A model generated the notes under the pieces. That model saw only the letters and a program-made list of their open reading frames with translations. It made no database searches and was not told the DNA's origin. From Burkholderiales bacterium (lineage in GTDB: Bacteria > Pseudomonadota > Gammaproteobacteria > Burkholderiales > SG8-39), in assembly GCA_027493935.1 (NCBI GenBank), contig JAOSJV010000001.1, positions 1,302,001 to 1,366,000 of the forward strand: 64,000 bases of DNA. The letters run 5' to 3'. The translations under genes were made by a program, and so were the position numbers. Below are positions 51,752-61,562 of this stretch, one piece after another. The first letter of the stretch is position 1. Every line of letters begins with the position of its first letter.

Positions 51752-53203
51752 GTGCGGCTAGAACTCTCACATCGATATTATCCGCGGTCGCTACTGAGGC
51801 TGCTCGCGCTCGGCTTCGCGGTAGTCGCGGCGCCGCTCGTGCTGGCGCTCGCCAATGCGGCCGTGTCGGTGCAGCGCATTGCCGACCAGAGCGAGAGCAT
51901 CGTCGGCCAGGCGGCGCAGGCCGCGCGCAGCTCGCGGCTGCTGATGGAGCAGGTGCTCGCGATGGAGCGCGTGGTGCGCCAGTACGTCATTCTGGACGAC
52001 CCGGGGCTGCTCGACGACTACGCGAAGATCCGCGCGAATTTCGAGCGCACCACCCACGAGCTCTCGCTCCTGCCGCTCGACGAGGCGCAGCTCGCACAGC
52101 TCAATCGCGCCGTCGACCGCGAGCAGATGCTCTACCAGACGCTCGGCAACCGGCCAGAGTCGAACGCGGACCGCGCGCGGCTCGTCGCGGACTACGTCGG
52201 GCTGTCGGGCTTGGCGGGCGCCGTCCTGAACGAGTCGAACCAGCTCATCGACCGCGAGATCAACCGCGTGCGGACCTCGTCCGCGCAGGCGCAGCGCGCG
52301 CTGTTCCTGCAACTCTTCGCGTCGATCCCGCTCGGGCTCGCCATCGCCGCCGTGGTCGCGTTCCTGATCGCGCGGCCGATCGGGCAGATCGACCGCGCGA
52401 TCCGGCAGCTCGGCGCCGCCGAGTTCACCGCCGGCATCCAGGTGCAGGGGCCGGCCGACCTGCAGTACCTGGGCGAACGGCTCGAATGGCTGCGCCGCCG
52501 CCTGGGCGCGCTCGAGGAGCAGAAGGCGCGCTTCATGCGCCACGTGTCGCACGAGCTCAAGACCCCGCTCACCGCGCTGCGCGAGGGCGCCGCGCTGCTC
52601 GCCGACGGCGCCGCGGGCGCGCTCACGCCGCAGCAGCGCGAGATCGCGGAGATCCTGCAGACGAACGGTGCGCAGCTGCAACGCCTGATCGAGGATCTCC
52701 TCGAGTACCAGCGCGCCGTCGCGACCGGCGGCCGGCTCGTGCGCCGGCCGGTCGATGCCGCCGAGGTGGTGCGCGAGGTGGCCGGCGCGCACAAGCTCAC
52801 CGCGGCGGCGCGTGCGGTCGCGATGGAGATCGACGCGCCGCCGACGCCGGCGCTCGCCGACCGCAACAAGCTGCGCACGGTGATCGACAATCTGCTCTCG
52901 AACGCGGTCAAGTTCTCGCCGCACGGCGGCACGGTGCGCATCACCGTGGCGCGCACCGGCCCGGCGGTCGCCATCGACGTGACCGACCAGGGCCCCGGCA
53001 TCCCAGCGGCCGATCGCGAGAAGGTGTTCGACTGGTTCTTTCACGGCGGCCGGGCGCCGGGCGCACGGGTACAATCGAGCGGGCTCGGCCTTGCGATTGC
53101 GCGCGAGCTGGTCCGCGCGCACGACGGCACGCTCGAGCTGGTGCCCGGCGAGGGCGGCGCGCATTTCCGCGTCATGCTCGCGGCCGCGGAGAATCCCGCA
53201 TGA
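51752..53203 (+). CDS. glrK: Sensor histidine kinase, GlrK/QseE-like
   Basis: 483 residues. Two membrane segments flank a periplasmic region of about 170 residues (LLALGFAVVAAPLVLALANA and FASIPLGLAIAAVVAFLIAR), then HAMP, the H-box FMRHVSHELKTPLTALREGA with His near residue 268, and the ATPase boxes DNLLSNAVKFSPHGG and DQGPGIP. With the overlapping lipoprotein and sigma-54 regulator it matches the glrK-qseG-glrR layout of enterobacteria. GTG 51752 is the start. Signal unknown. Confidence 0.9.
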   Translation: MRLELSHRYYPRSLLRLLALGFAVVAAPLVLALANAAVSVQRIADQSESIVGQAAQAARSSRLLMEQVLAMERVVRQYVILDDPGLLDDYAKIRANFERTTHELSLLPLDEAQLAQLNRAVDREQMLYQTLGNRPESNADRARLVADYVGLSGLAGAVLNESNQLIDREINRVRTSSAQAQRALFLQLFASIPLGLAIAAVVAFLIARPIGQIDRAIRQLGAAEFTAGIQVQGPADLQYLGERLEWLRRRLGALEEQKARFMRHVSHELKTPLTALREGAALLADGAAGALTPQQREIAEILQTNGAQLQRLIEDLLEYQRAVATGGRLVRRPVDAAEVVREVAGAHKLTAAARAVAMEIDAPPTPALADRNKLRTVIDNLLSNAVKFSPHGGTVRITVARTGPAVAIDVTDQGPGIPAADREKVFDWFFHGGRAPGARVQSSGLGLAIARELVRAHDGTLELVPGEGGAHFRVMLAAAENPA

Positions 53204-53760
53204 GCCCGCCCCGCCGGCCGCGACTTGGCGGACTGCTCGCGGGCGCGGCGGCGATCGTCCTCGGCGCATGTGGCCACCTGGGCGCACCGGAGGGAGCGGG
53301 TGTTCCCGAATCGCCGGTGAGCGAGATCGCCATCGCGCCGCCGGTGGCCGAGGTCGTCGTCGTGCCCGAGGACGCCCGTCAGCTCACGGCGCTGATGGAC
53401 CACTACGCACGTGTCGCCGGCATGGCGCCGGCGGAGCAGCGGCGCGAGTACGCCAGCGCGAGCCAGGCGTTCAACCGCGAGCGCAGCGCGTTCAACCGCG
53501 TACGGCTTGCGATGCTTGCGGCGATGCCCGGCACCCCGTTCCAGGACGAGGTGCGCGCGCTCGGGCTGCTGGAGCCGTTCGCGGCCGGCGACGGCGGTGC
53601 CGGGCGGGTCGGCCAGCTCGGCGCGGTCCTGTACGCGCAGGTGAGTGAGCGGGCCAAGGCGCGCGGGCGCGCCGACCAGTTCAAGGAACAGCTCGACGCG
53701 CTGCGCGCGGTCGAGCGGGCGATCATCGAGCGCGGCCAGGGGCCGCCGGCGAAGCGATAA
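53200..53760 (+). CDS. QseG-position lipoprotein
   Basis: 186 residues. The lipobox IVLGACG predicts lipidation near residue 24. The body is helical with [20 protein letters not shown] and repeated Arg/Glu-rich segments. Its overlap with the histidine kinase stop (ATGA) and with the response regulator start implies co-translation. QseG in enterobacteria is an outer-membrane lipoprotein that aids QseE; similarity here is mainly of position and type, so the name is inferred. Confidence 0.75.
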   Translation: MSPPRRPRLGGLLAGAAAIVLGACGHLGAPEGAGVPESPVSEIAIAPPVAEVVVVPEDARQLTALMDHYARVAGMAPAEQRREYASASQAFNRERSAFNRVRLAMLAAMPGTPFQDEVRALGLLEPFAAGDGGAGRVGQLGAVLYAQVSERAKARGRADQFKEQLDALRAVERAIIERGQGPPAKR

Positions 53761-53783
53761 TGGCACGACGAGGGGACACCGAC

Positions 53784-55173
53784 ATGGGCACAGCCGTCAT
53801 CGACGTACCGAGCACGCAACAGGCATCGGCGAACGGGTACACGGTCCTGATCGTCGACGACGATCAGGACATCCTGCGGCTGCTCTCGATGCGGCTCGCC
53901 ACGGCCGGCTACGCCGTCGAGGCGGCCGATAGCGGCGAGCGGGCGCTCGCCGCTATCGCCGTCACGCGGCCGGATGTGGTGATCACCGACCTGCGGATGG
54001 ACGGCATGGACGGCATGGCGCTGTTCGACGCGGTTCAGCGCGTCGCGCCGACGCTGCCGGTTATCATTCTTACGGCGCACGGCACGATCCCGGAGGCGGT
54101 CAACGCCACCAAGCGCGGGGTCTTCGGATTCGTGCCCAAGCCGTTCGACGGCAAGCAGCTCCTCGAGCAGGTCGCACAGGCCATCCGTCTCTCGGTTGCC
54201 GGCGGCGGCGCGGACGAAGCGTGGCGCGCGGACATCGTCACCGCAAGCCCGGCGATGGAGGATCTCCTGCGCCAGGCGAGGCTCGTCGCGCAATCGGACG
54301 CATCGGTCCTGATCCACGGCGCTAGCGGTGCCGGCAAGGAGATGCTCGCGCGCGCGATCCACAGGGCGAGCCGGCGCGCGGCGCGGCCGTTCGTCGCCGT
54401 GAATTGCGCCGCAATACCGGAGGCGCTGCTCGAGTCCGAACTCTTCGGCCACCGCAAGGGTGCGTTCACCGGCGCGGCCTACGATCACAAGGGGCTCTTC
54501 CAGAGCGCCGACGGCGGCACCATCTTCCTCGACGAAATCGGCGACATGCCGCTCGCCCTGCAGGCGAAGCTCCTGCGCACGCTGCAGGACCGCGAGGTGC
54601 GGCCGGTCGGGGGCAACGCAGTCCGTGCCGGTCGACGTGCGCATCATGTCGGCGACGCACTGCGACCTCGATGCGCAGGTGAAGTCCGGCGCGTTCCGCG
54701 AAGACCTCTACTACCGCCTGAACGTGGTGTCGTTCCGGCTGCCGGCGCTCAACGATCGGCGCGAGGACATCGTACCGCTCGCGAACCACTTCCTCGGCGA
54801 GATCGCCCGGCGCTACGGCAAGGACGTGCGCTCGTTCGCGCCCGGAGCGCTCGAGCTGCTGATCGGCGCGTCGTGGCCGGGCAACGTGCGCCAGCTGCAG
54901 AACGTGATCGAGCAGGCGGTGGCGCTCGCGACCGGGAGCATCGTCACCGCGACGTTGATCCAGGCGGCGCTCAAGTCCGAGCCGCCCGGCCTGACGCCGC
55001 TCGACGAGGCGAAGCGCGCGTTCGAGCGCGACTACTTGATCCGCCTCCTGCGCTTGACCGGCGGCAACGTCACGAGGGCCTCGCGCATGGCTCAGCGCAA
55101 TCGCACCGAGTTCTACAAGCTGCTCGAGCGCCATCGGCTGCAGCCGGCGATGTTCAAGCGCGGGCGCGGCTGA
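53784..55173 (+). CDS. glrR: Sigma-54 response regulator, GlrR/QseF-like, one frameshift
   Basis: About 463 residues: a receiver domain ([19 protein letters not shown], phospho-acceptor Asp69), an AAA+ domain with Walker [14 protein letters not shown], the sigma-54 contact loop [15 protein letters not shown] and an FIS-type helix-turn-helix end ([20 protein letters not shown]). The frame changes near 54620 in GGGGGCAACGCAG, where one G seems extra; after removal the text reads [24 protein letters not shown] lies 9 nt upstream of ATG 53784. It would activate sigma-54 promoters when phosphorylated by the adjacent kinase. Confidence 0.92.
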
Positions 55174-55462
55174 GCGGCGTCGCCCGCGCCCGACGCGATG
55201 CTCGGGCCGGGGCCGCAGTCATCCGCGGCCGGGAGGAGTTGCGGTCCGCGCATGTCCTTGATCGCACCCGATTAACGGGCGGCGGGTACGCGGATTGCTG
55301 ACGACTGGAGCGGATACGGCGAAGATGCCCCCATTCCTCATGCGCAGCGCTCGAATCATGTCGTCTGGCTTGTATCGTCTTTGCCAGGCCACGCGCCTGC
55401 GAATCCGCGCGGCCGCTGGCGCGGGGACGTGGCGCGCCGCAGGCGTTTCTCGCGAAATTCCG

Positions 55463-55759
55463 ATGCTGCAGCGGCTGCTTCCCACCCGCCGGTCCCGCGC
55501 TCCGATCGGCGCGCTGGTGGTCGCCTTGATCGCCGGCTGCACCGCGACCGACTCGGGCCGGCCCGGGGCGTCCGATCCGGCGAGCGTCACGCGCGCGATC
55601 AACCTCTCGGGCTTCCCGGCGGAGTTCCGTCGCGGCTTCAGCGACGGCTGCACGGCGGCGCGGGCCGCCCGGGCCGGCGCACGCCCGCCGGCCGATGGGC
55701 AGTACGCAGTGGGCTGGAGCGACGGGTTCGACTACTGCAAGCCGCGCGACGCGAAATAG
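55463..55759 (+). CDS. Small lipoprotein
   Basis: 98 residues from ATG 55463. The lipobox LIAGC is at about residues 21-25. The mature part has two similar pieces, FRRGFSDGCTAARA and YAVGWSDGFDYCKP, each with a Cys, which could form a disulfide. I do not know the family. An upstream ATG at 55295 is in the same frame, but the preceding residues look non-coding. Confidence 0.6.
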   Translation: MLQRLLPTRRSRAPIGALVVALIAGCTATDSGRPGASDPASVTRAINLSGFPAEFRRGFSDGCTAARAARAGARPPADGQYAVGWSDGFDYCKPRDAK

Positions 55760-55997
55760 TTCACACCTTGGCGAGCGCCCGCGCGCCCGGCAACCCGCGC
55801 GGCCGCGGCGCGTTCCCCGGTCCCGCCGCCCCGAGCGGCCGAGCATGTCGGGCGGCGGCGACCATGCAACTCCTGAGCCTTCTCGCCGCATGCGTGCGCT
55901 GCGCGTTCTGCCGTCGGGGGACGACGACGGTCATCGCGACGGCTGGCAGCGGTCGATCCGCGCAAGCCATTGACCCGGTGCCGAAACGTTCACTGGC

Positions 55998-56480
55998 ATG
56001 GCGGTTGCGAGCCTGCCGGCATTGCGGCTTGCGATGCTCATGGACGTTGACCACTACATTCCCGACCACGCTGCCGCCGCAGCGGACGATCCCCCGGGCG
56101 GGGATGGCGCCGCGCCGGCCGCATCGCGCCGACGGCGCCTCGCAGTCGGTGCAGGGCTCGCACTGGCGTTCTGCGGCGCGATCGCGGCGGGCACTCTCGC
56201 CATGCGCCCGGCGCCCGGCGCCGGAGCGCCGGGCGAAGGTGCCGCGCCGGCGCCGCTGGCTTGGCAGCCGACACCGCGGGCGGCCGGCGGCGGCTGCGCG
56301 ACGTGCGGCACCGTCGAGTCGGTGCGCGCGATCGGCGGCAGAGACACCGCGGACGCGTACCGCATGACGATCCGCATGGACGACGGCTCGTACCGCACGA
56401 TCCCGCAGCCGCGCGCACCGGGCATCGAGCCCGGGGCGAAAGTGCGGATCGTCGATGCGGCGGCGGTCGCCGGCGGCTGA
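55998..56480 (+). CDS. Membrane-anchored hypothetical protein
   Basis: About 160 residues from ATG 55998; internal starts at 56034 and 56040 are equally possible. One transmembrane segment (LAVGAGLALAFCGAIAAGTL) is followed by a Pro/Ala linker. A C-terminal domain contains CATCGTVESVRAIGG, YRMTIRMDDGSYRTI and PGIEPGAKVRIV. This layout resembles the soluble end of glycine-zipper outer-membrane proteins such as SlyB, but without the zipper. It ends about 60 bp before a strong terminator. Confidence 0.6.
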   Translation: MAVASLPALRLAMLMDVDHYIPDHAAAAADDPPGGDGAAPAASRRRRLAVGAGLALAFCGAIAAGTLAMRPAPGAGAPGEGAAPAPLAWQPTPRAAGGGCATCGTVESVRAIGGRDTADAYRMTIRMDDGSYRTIPQPRAPGIEPGAKVRIVDAAAVAGG

Positions 56481-56540
56481 GCCAAACGACTCCTCGAGCG
56501 AGAGCTTCCTCCGAGACCTTCCCTAGAGCTCTCCGCGTTA

Positions 56541-56574
56541 GGGCCCGTCAGCCTCCCTGCGGGCCCTTTTTTTT
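56541..56574 (+). terminator. Rho-independent terminator
   Basis: GGGCCCG pairs with CGGGCCC around a TCAGCCTCCCTG loop and is followed by eight T. It ends the rightward gene at 55998-56480. Confidence 0.85.
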
Positions 56575-56766
56575 CGCGGTGCGCCGCCTGCGGCCGCGTA
56601 CACCGGCAGTAAGTCACACTGCTGGAGCCATTTCACAGAGTTTCACATTGGATGGGTTCTATGGCGCCACGCGCTCGCCTACACTGCGCCTGCCTCTTGC
56701 GGCGCGCGAGCGCCCCGGGAGGATGCGTAAGCGGGGAGAGCGGGCGCAAAGCCCCCTCTTTTGGGA
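56575..56766 (+). other. Gap between two terminators, possible small RNA
   Basis: No credible ORF is visible. The stretch contains repeated TTTCACA words (56631, 56641), a TACACT hexamer at 56680 and a GGGCGCAAAGCCC hairpin, and ends at the next terminator. A short transcript starting near 56690 would be about 100 nt with a perfect terminator, but the promoter evidence is weak, so this is a guess. Confidence 0.25.
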
Positions 56767-56796
56767 CGGCGGGAGGCGATCCTCCCGCCGTTTTTT
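56767..56796 (+). terminator. Rho-independent terminator
   Basis: CGGCGGGAGG and CCTCCCGCCG form a perfect 10-bp stem around CGAT, followed by six T on the plus strand. It lies only about 3 bp from the thyA stop on the other strand, where no T-run follows it. It therefore serves something rightward. Confidence 0.85.
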
Positions 56797-56798
56797 CT

Positions 56799-57612
56799 TC
56801 ACACGGCGATCGGCGCCTTGATCGCCGGATGCGGGTCGTAGCCCTCCAGCGTGAAATCCTCGTACCGGAAGGCGAAGATGTCGCGCACCGCCGGGTCGAG
56901 CCGCATGCGCGGCAGCGGCCGCGGCGCGCGGCCGAGCTGCTCGCGCGCCTGCTCGAGGTGGTTCAGGTACAGGTGCGCGTCGCCGAGGGTGTGCACGAAG
57001 TCGCCCGGCCGCAGGCCGCAGACTTGGGCGACCATCAGCGTGAGCAGACTGTAGGAGGCGATGTTGAACGGCACGCCGAGAAAGATGTCGGCGCTTCTCT
57101 GGTAGAGCTGGCAGGGAGAGCTCGCCGTCCGCGACGTAGAACTGGAAGAGGGCGTGGCAGGGCGGCAGCTTCATCTGCGGGACATCGGCCGGGTTCCACG
57201 CGGTCACGATGTGCCGCCGCGAATCCGGGTTGGTCCGCAGCGACGCGACCACCTGCGAGATCTGGTCGATCGTGCCGCAGCCGGGCGCCGGCCAGTTGCG
57301 CCACTGGTAGCCGTAGACAGGGCCGAGCTCGCCGCGCGCGTCGGCCCACTCGTCCCAGATCGTCACGCCGTGCTCCTGCAGCCAGCGGACGTTCGTGTCG
57401 CCGCGCAGGAACCACAGCAGCTCGTAGACGATCGATTTCAGGTGCAGCTTCTTCGTGGTGAGCAGCGGGAAGCGGCTGCGCAGGTCGAAGCGCATCTGCC
57501 ACCCGAACACCGAGCGCGTCCCGGTGCCGGTGCGATCGGTCTTCGCGGCGCCGTGCTCGAGCACGTGCCGCATCAGGGCGAGGTACTGGCGGTCGACCGG
57601 GTTGGCGTCCAT
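56799..57612 (-). CDS. thyA: Thymidylate synthase, one frameshift
   Basis: Makes dTMP from dUMP using methylene-tetrahydrofolate. Visible are the N-terminal [19 protein letters not shown], the active-site Cys in [18 protein letters not shown], and, in a second frame, [20 protein letters not shown] and [12 protein letters not shown]. The frame changes near 57110, where one base appears extra in TGGCAGGGAGAGC; the correct reading gives [14 protein letters not shown]. An essential gene with one break suggests sequence error. It feeds from dcd and folA activity. Confidence 0.93.
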
Positions 57613-57620
57613 GACCGGTG

Positions 57621-58862
57621 TCAATGCGCGACGTGCGCGAACAGGGCGCGCGCGCTCTGGAAGCGCTCGTCGGGCTTCTTCGCCATCAGTCGGTCGATCA
57701 GCGACTGATACCCGGCGAGCCGCACCGGCAGCTGCGGCACCGGCGCGTGCACGTGCTGGTAGGCGAGCGCCGACGGATTGTCGCCCTGGTAGGGCGTGTC
57801 GCCGGTCAACATCTCGTAGAGGATGCAGCCGACGCTGTACAAGTCGCCGCGCGGATCGTGCGGATGGCCGAGGCACTGCTCGGGGCTCATGTAGAGCGGG
57901 GTGGCCATCACCATGCCACGCTGGGTGAGCGTGGAGGTCGCGTCGAGCTCGCGCGCGAGGCCGAAGTCGAGGATCGCAAGCCGGCCGCTCTCGCGGAACA
58001 TGATGTTCGCGGGCTTCAGGTCGCGGTGCACGACGCCCGCGGCGTGCACCGCGTCGAGCGCGCGCGCGATCTGCATCAGGATCTTCAGCGCCCCGATCGA
58101 GCTCACGCCGCCCTGGATGCGCATCGTCAGGTCGCCGCCGGGGAAGTACTCCATGGCGAGATACGGGAAGTCGTCGGTGAACCCCTGGTCGAAGATCATT
58201 ACGACGTGCTCGTTCTGGATGCGCCGGATGATCTTGTACTCGCGCAGGAAGCGCTGACGGAAGCTCTCGTCGCGCCGCAGGCGCGGGTCGAGCACCTTCA
58301 GCACGAGCTGCAGACCGTCGGACTGGCGTTCGGCGAGGTAGACCCGCGACATGCCGCCTTCGCCGATCCGGCGCAGCACGCGGTAACCCGGCACGTTCAC
58401 CGGATGACCGCCGACCGGCTGCCCGATCTCGCTTACCCGCAGCGGCTGGGTGAGAAGGAGCGAACCGACGTCGCGCGGGCCCGCGCGCGCGTCGGCGATC
58501 GCCTCGCGGATCGCGCCGGCGAGGCGCTCGCCGGTGAGATCGGACTTGCGCAGGTAGTCGGCGGCGCCGGCCGTGATCGCGCGCACCGCAGTCTCCTCGC
58601 CGCCGCCATCCGAGACGATCAGCGTCGGCGGGACAGCGCCCTCCGTCCGGAACTCGCGCAGCCAAGCGAGCCCGTCGGCATCCACGCCGGGCGCGTCGTC
58701 GAGCACCAGGCAGTCAAAGCGGTCCCAGTCGAAGCCGGCGACCGGCCGTCCCTGGACCGCCGGGTCCCAGGCGAGAACCGCCGCTTCGGGCAGCGACTCG
58801 GCGAGCATCCGGCGTGCCTGGTCGCGGAACTCGGCGGAATCGTCGATCAGAATGACGCGCAT
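57621..58862 (-). CDS. Receiver domain-Ser/Thr protein kinase fusion
   Basis: 413 residues. A response-regulator receiver domain (about 1-130; acidic pocket near residue 7-8, phospho-acceptor Asp55 in CLVLDDAPG, Lys106) precedes a Hanks-type kinase: glycine loop [14 protein letters not shown], Lys189, [18 protein letters not shown] and SPEQCLGHP. All catalytic residues are present, so it is likely active. There is no membrane segment. It could receive a phosphate signal and pass it to proteins on Ser/Thr. The gene ends 9 bp upstream of the thyA start. Confidence 0.9.
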   Translation of the reverse strand: MRVILIDDSAEFRDQARRMLAESLPEAAVLAWDPAVQGRPVAGFDWDRFDCLVLDDAPGVDADGLAWLREFRTEGAVPPTLIVSDGGGEETAVRAITAGAADYLRKSDLTGERLAGAIREAIADARAGPRDVGSLLLTQPLRVSEIGQPVGGHPVNVPGYRVLRRIGEGGMSRVYLAERQSDGLQLVLKVLDPRLRRDESFRQRFLREYKIIRRIQNEHVVMIFDQGFTDDFPYLAMEYFPGGDLTMRIQGGVSSIGALKILMQIARALDAVHAAGVVHRDLKPANIMFRESGRLAILDFGLARELDATSTLTQRGMVMATPLYMSPEQCLGHPHDPRGDLYSVGCILYEMLTGDTPYQGDNPSALAYQHVHAPVPQLPVRLAGYQSLIDRLMAKKPDERFQSARALFAHVAH

Positions 58863-58903
58863 GTCGGAACGGAACCTACGGCCGTCGCGTCGATGATAGC
58901 CCC

Positions 58904-59317
58904 TTACGCGCTCGGGTGTCGCGGCCCGGATGCCCCACGCCCGGCCATTCTTCGCGGTGGAATCCACTTGAGCATCGCAGCGACGGTCGCGGCGAACGCG
59001 AGGTACGCCGCGGCGAAGACCCACGGCGGGAAATCGTAGTAGAGCAGCCGGCCGAACCAACGGCCGATGAAGCTCGGATGCGCCGGCGTCGCCTGTCGCA
59101 AGGCGTCCTCCCACACCGTGAGCGGACAGGCGATCCCGACCAGCGACTCGAGCGCGACGAAGGCGATCGCCGCGAGATGGAGGTAGCGGAAGCGCGGGCT
59201 GCGGATCCACGACCAACCGCATGCCGCGCCGACGAGGATCAGGAGGAAGCCGCCGACGACGAACAGGACGAAGCCGAAGTGGGCAACCAGGATCGCGTCG
59301 GCGAGCAGGCGGTTCAA
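58904..59317 (-). CDS. DUF2784 membrane protein
   Basis: 137 residues with four hydrophobic segments; LVAHFGFVLFVVGGFLLIL, WIRSPRFRYLHLAAIAFVAL and CPLTVWEDALR are typical of DUF2784. Function unknown. TTG 59317 overlaps the sulfurtransferase stop region on the same strand, so the two are probably co-transcribed; no ATG fits better. The C-terminal tail is basic. Confidence 0.8.
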   Translation of the reverse strand: MNRLLADAILVAHFGFVLFVVGGFLLILVGAACGWSWIRSPRFRYLHLAAIAFVALESLVGIACPLTVWEDALRQATPAHPSFIGRWFGRLLYYDFPPWVFAAAYLAFAATVAAMLKWIPPRRMAGRGASGPRHPSA

Positions 59318-59321
59318 GCGG

Positions 59322-60173
59322 TCAGGGCTGCGGGCCGGTGGCGACCGGCCGCGACGGATCGGCGCACCACTCGCTCCACGAGCCGGCGTAGAGGCGCGAG
59401 CCGCAGAGCCCGGCGACCTCCATCGCGAGCAGATTGTGGCAGGCGGCGACGCCGGAGCCGCAGGTGTGGACGACCTCATCGGCGCGGCGCTCGCCGAGGA
59501 CGCGCCGCCAGTGCGCGCGCAGCTCGGCGGCAGAGCGGAACGTGCCGTCGGCAGCGAGTATCGCGCTGTTCGGCGCGCTGATCGAGCCCGGGATGTGCCC
59601 GGCGACCGGGTCGAGCGGTTCGGTCGCCCCCGCATACCGCTCGGCCGCGCGGGCGTCGACGAGCGCGAGCGCCGGGTCGCGCAGGTGCGCCTGCACGAAC
59701 GCGAGATCGACGCCGATCGGACGCACCTTGCCTGCAAACTGCACGGGACGCGGCTGCGGAATGTCGTCCGTCTCGGGCCAGTCCTCGCGCAGCCACTTGC
59801 CGAAGCCGCCGTCGAGCACCGCCGCCGCGTCGTGCCCGACCCAGCGCAGCATCCACCAGAGGCGGCTTGCATACGCGCCGCCGTGCGCGTCGTACGCGAC
59901 GACCTGCTTCGTGCGGTCGACCCCGGCGGCGCCGAGCTTGCGCATGAACGCCTGCGGGTCGGGCAGCGGGTGCCGGCCGTTGCGCCCGGTCGGCGGACCC
60001 GACAGGTCGCGGTCGAGGTGCATGAACCGCGCGCCCGGGACGTGCGATTTGGCGTATTCGCGCGGGCCGTAGTCCGGGTTCCTGAGGTCGTGGCGGCAGT
60101 CGAAGATCACCCAGGACGAGTCGCCTAGGTGCGCGGCGAGGGTCTCGGTGCCGACGAGGGTGGTGAATGCCAT
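59322..60173 (-). CDS. sseA: 3-mercaptopyruvate/thiosulfate sulfurtransferase
   Basis: 283 residues in two rhodanese domains. The second holds the active-site loop VHTCGSGVAACHN with Cys238; CG[S/T]GVxA is the mercaptopyruvate type rather than thiosulfate-only rhodanese. The first domain has AYDAHGGAYASRLWWMLRW. It transfers sulfur to thiols or cyanide in the cytoplasm. The frame is intact. A DsrE cluster exists elsewhere in the window, but the two are not linked. Confidence 0.92.
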   Translation of the reverse strand: MAFTTLVGTETLAAHLGDSSWVIFDCRHDLRNPDYGPREYAKSHVPGARFMHLDRDLSGPPTGRNGRHPLPDPQAFMRKLGAAGVDRTKQVVAYDAHGGAYASRLWWMLRWVGHDAAAVLDGGFGKWLREDWPETDDIPQPRPVQFAGKVRPIGVDLAFVQAHLRDPALALVDARAAERYAGATEPLDPVAGHIPGSISAPNSAILAADGTFRSAAELRAHWRRVLGERRADEVVHTCGSGVAACHNLLAMEVAGLCGSRLYAGSWSEWCADPSRPVATGPQP

Positions 60174-60223
60174 CGCGAGCGGCCAGTGGGCGGTGGACAG
60201 TGCGGGGCGCCGGCGCGTGAGAT

Positions 60224-61330
60224 CTATGCTCGCTCGTCCAGCGTCCGGCGGACGAACTCATGGAAGTGGACCATGCCGTCCTCGGTCGGCGAGTGGTACG
60301 GGCCGCGGTCGTCCGCGCCGCGCGCGTGCAGTGCGCGGCGTCCGCGGTCCATGCGCTCGCACGCGCCCGCGTCTTCGGCCGCAGTCTCCGCGTAGGCCGC
60401 CTGATGCGCCTCGACGATCTGCGGCTCGAAGTGGCAGATCTCCTCGGGATAGAAGAAGTCCACCACGTTCGTGGTGTGGGTCGGCGAGCGCGGCAGGAGC
60501 GTGCTCACGACCAGCGCCTCCGGATACCACTCGAGCATCACGTTCGGGTACAGGATGAACCAGAGCGTTCCGAAACGCGGCGGCTCGCCGCCGCGGTGCT
60601 CTAGCAGGAGCTGCTGATAGCGCGCGTACGCGGGCGTGCCGGGCCGCTTCAGGCCTTCGTACACGCCGAGCACCTGGTTCGACCACCGCTCGCCGAACTC
60701 CCAGCGGAAGTTCGCCGGATCGACGAACCTGGACACCCCGGGATGGACCGCCTCGACGTGGTAGAGCTCGAGATAGACCTCGAGAAACGTCTTCCAGTTG
60801 AACGGCAGCTGGTCGACGGCCGTGCAGTGGTAGACGTAGCCGGTGTAGTCGAACTCGCGCGCGAGACTGAACCCGGCAAGATCGGCCGCCACGTCGCGCC
60901 GGCCGGCGAACAGCAGTCCGTGCCAGCGCTGCAGCGGCCATTGCGCGAGGTCGCGGCACGGCCGCTCATCAAAGTGCGGCGCGCCGATCAGGCGGCCGCC
61001 GAGATCGTACGTCCAGCGGTGCAGCGGGCACACGATGTTCTGCGCGCGGCCGCGGCCCTCGAGCATCAGCGCCTGGCGGTGGCGGCAGACGTTGGAGAGC
61101 AGTCGCACGCCATCGGCGCCGCGCACGAGCATCCTGCCCAGGTCGCTCCACGCCAGCGTGTGATAGCTGCCGACCTCCGGCACCATCGCCTCATGGCCGA
61201 CGTAGCCGGGCGCGTCGTCGAAGATCGCCCGCTGCTCGGCGGCGAAGATGTCCGCATCGGCGTACCACGCCACCGGCAGCTGCGGCCGGCTGGCGGCCAG
61301 ATCAACAGTGCGCTTCGGTATGTCTGCCAT
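60224..61330 (-). CDS. Rieske aromatic ring-hydroxylating oxygenase, alpha subunit
   Basis: 368 residues. Rieske [2Fe-2S] ligands are Cys82/His84 and Cys101/His104 (NVCRHRQAL and IVCPLHRWTY). The non-haem iron site is in ELYHVEAVHPGV. The C-terminal part includes MVHFHEFVRRTL. No beta subunit, ferredoxin or reductase gene is nearby, so the electron donors are elsewhere. The substrate is unknown. ATG 61330 is preferred over upstream starts. It is divergent from xseB, an arrangement I recall from Burkholderiales. Confidence 0.87.
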   Translation of the reverse strand: MADIPKRTVDLAASRPQLPVAWYADADIFAAEQRAIFDDAPGYVGHEAMVPEVGSYHTLAWSDLGRMLVRGADGVRLLSNVCRHRQALMLEGRGRAQNIVCPLHRWTYDLGGRLIGAPHFDERPCRDLAQWPLQRWHGLLFAGRRDVAADLAGFSLAREFDYTGYVYHCTAVDQLPFNWKTFLEVYLELYHVEAVHPGVSRFVDPANFRWEFGERWSNQVLGVYEGLKRPGTPAYARYQQLLLEHRGGEPPRFGTLWFILYPNVMLEWYPEALVVSTLLPRSPTHTTNVVDFFYPEEICHFEPQIVEAHQAAYAETAAEDAGACERMDRGRRALHARGADDRGPYHSPTEDGMVHFHEFVRRTLDERA

Positions 61331-61562
61331 CTGCCGCGATCCCCGCGGTGAATCGGTCGGGACGACGGCTGCGAGCTCGCCGCCCATGATCGCCTATGAT
61401 ACCTGCCCGCGCCGTCCGGTTCGGCGATCCGTACGCGGGCAGCCGTGACGCCGGCGCAGGCGTTGCGCTGGGCAATTTGACCCGGCGGCGGCCGGCGCGG
61501 TATTTTTGCATCTTTCGCTCCGGCGGCGCACGCCGCCGCCCGCCGATACCGGTCCGTTCACG

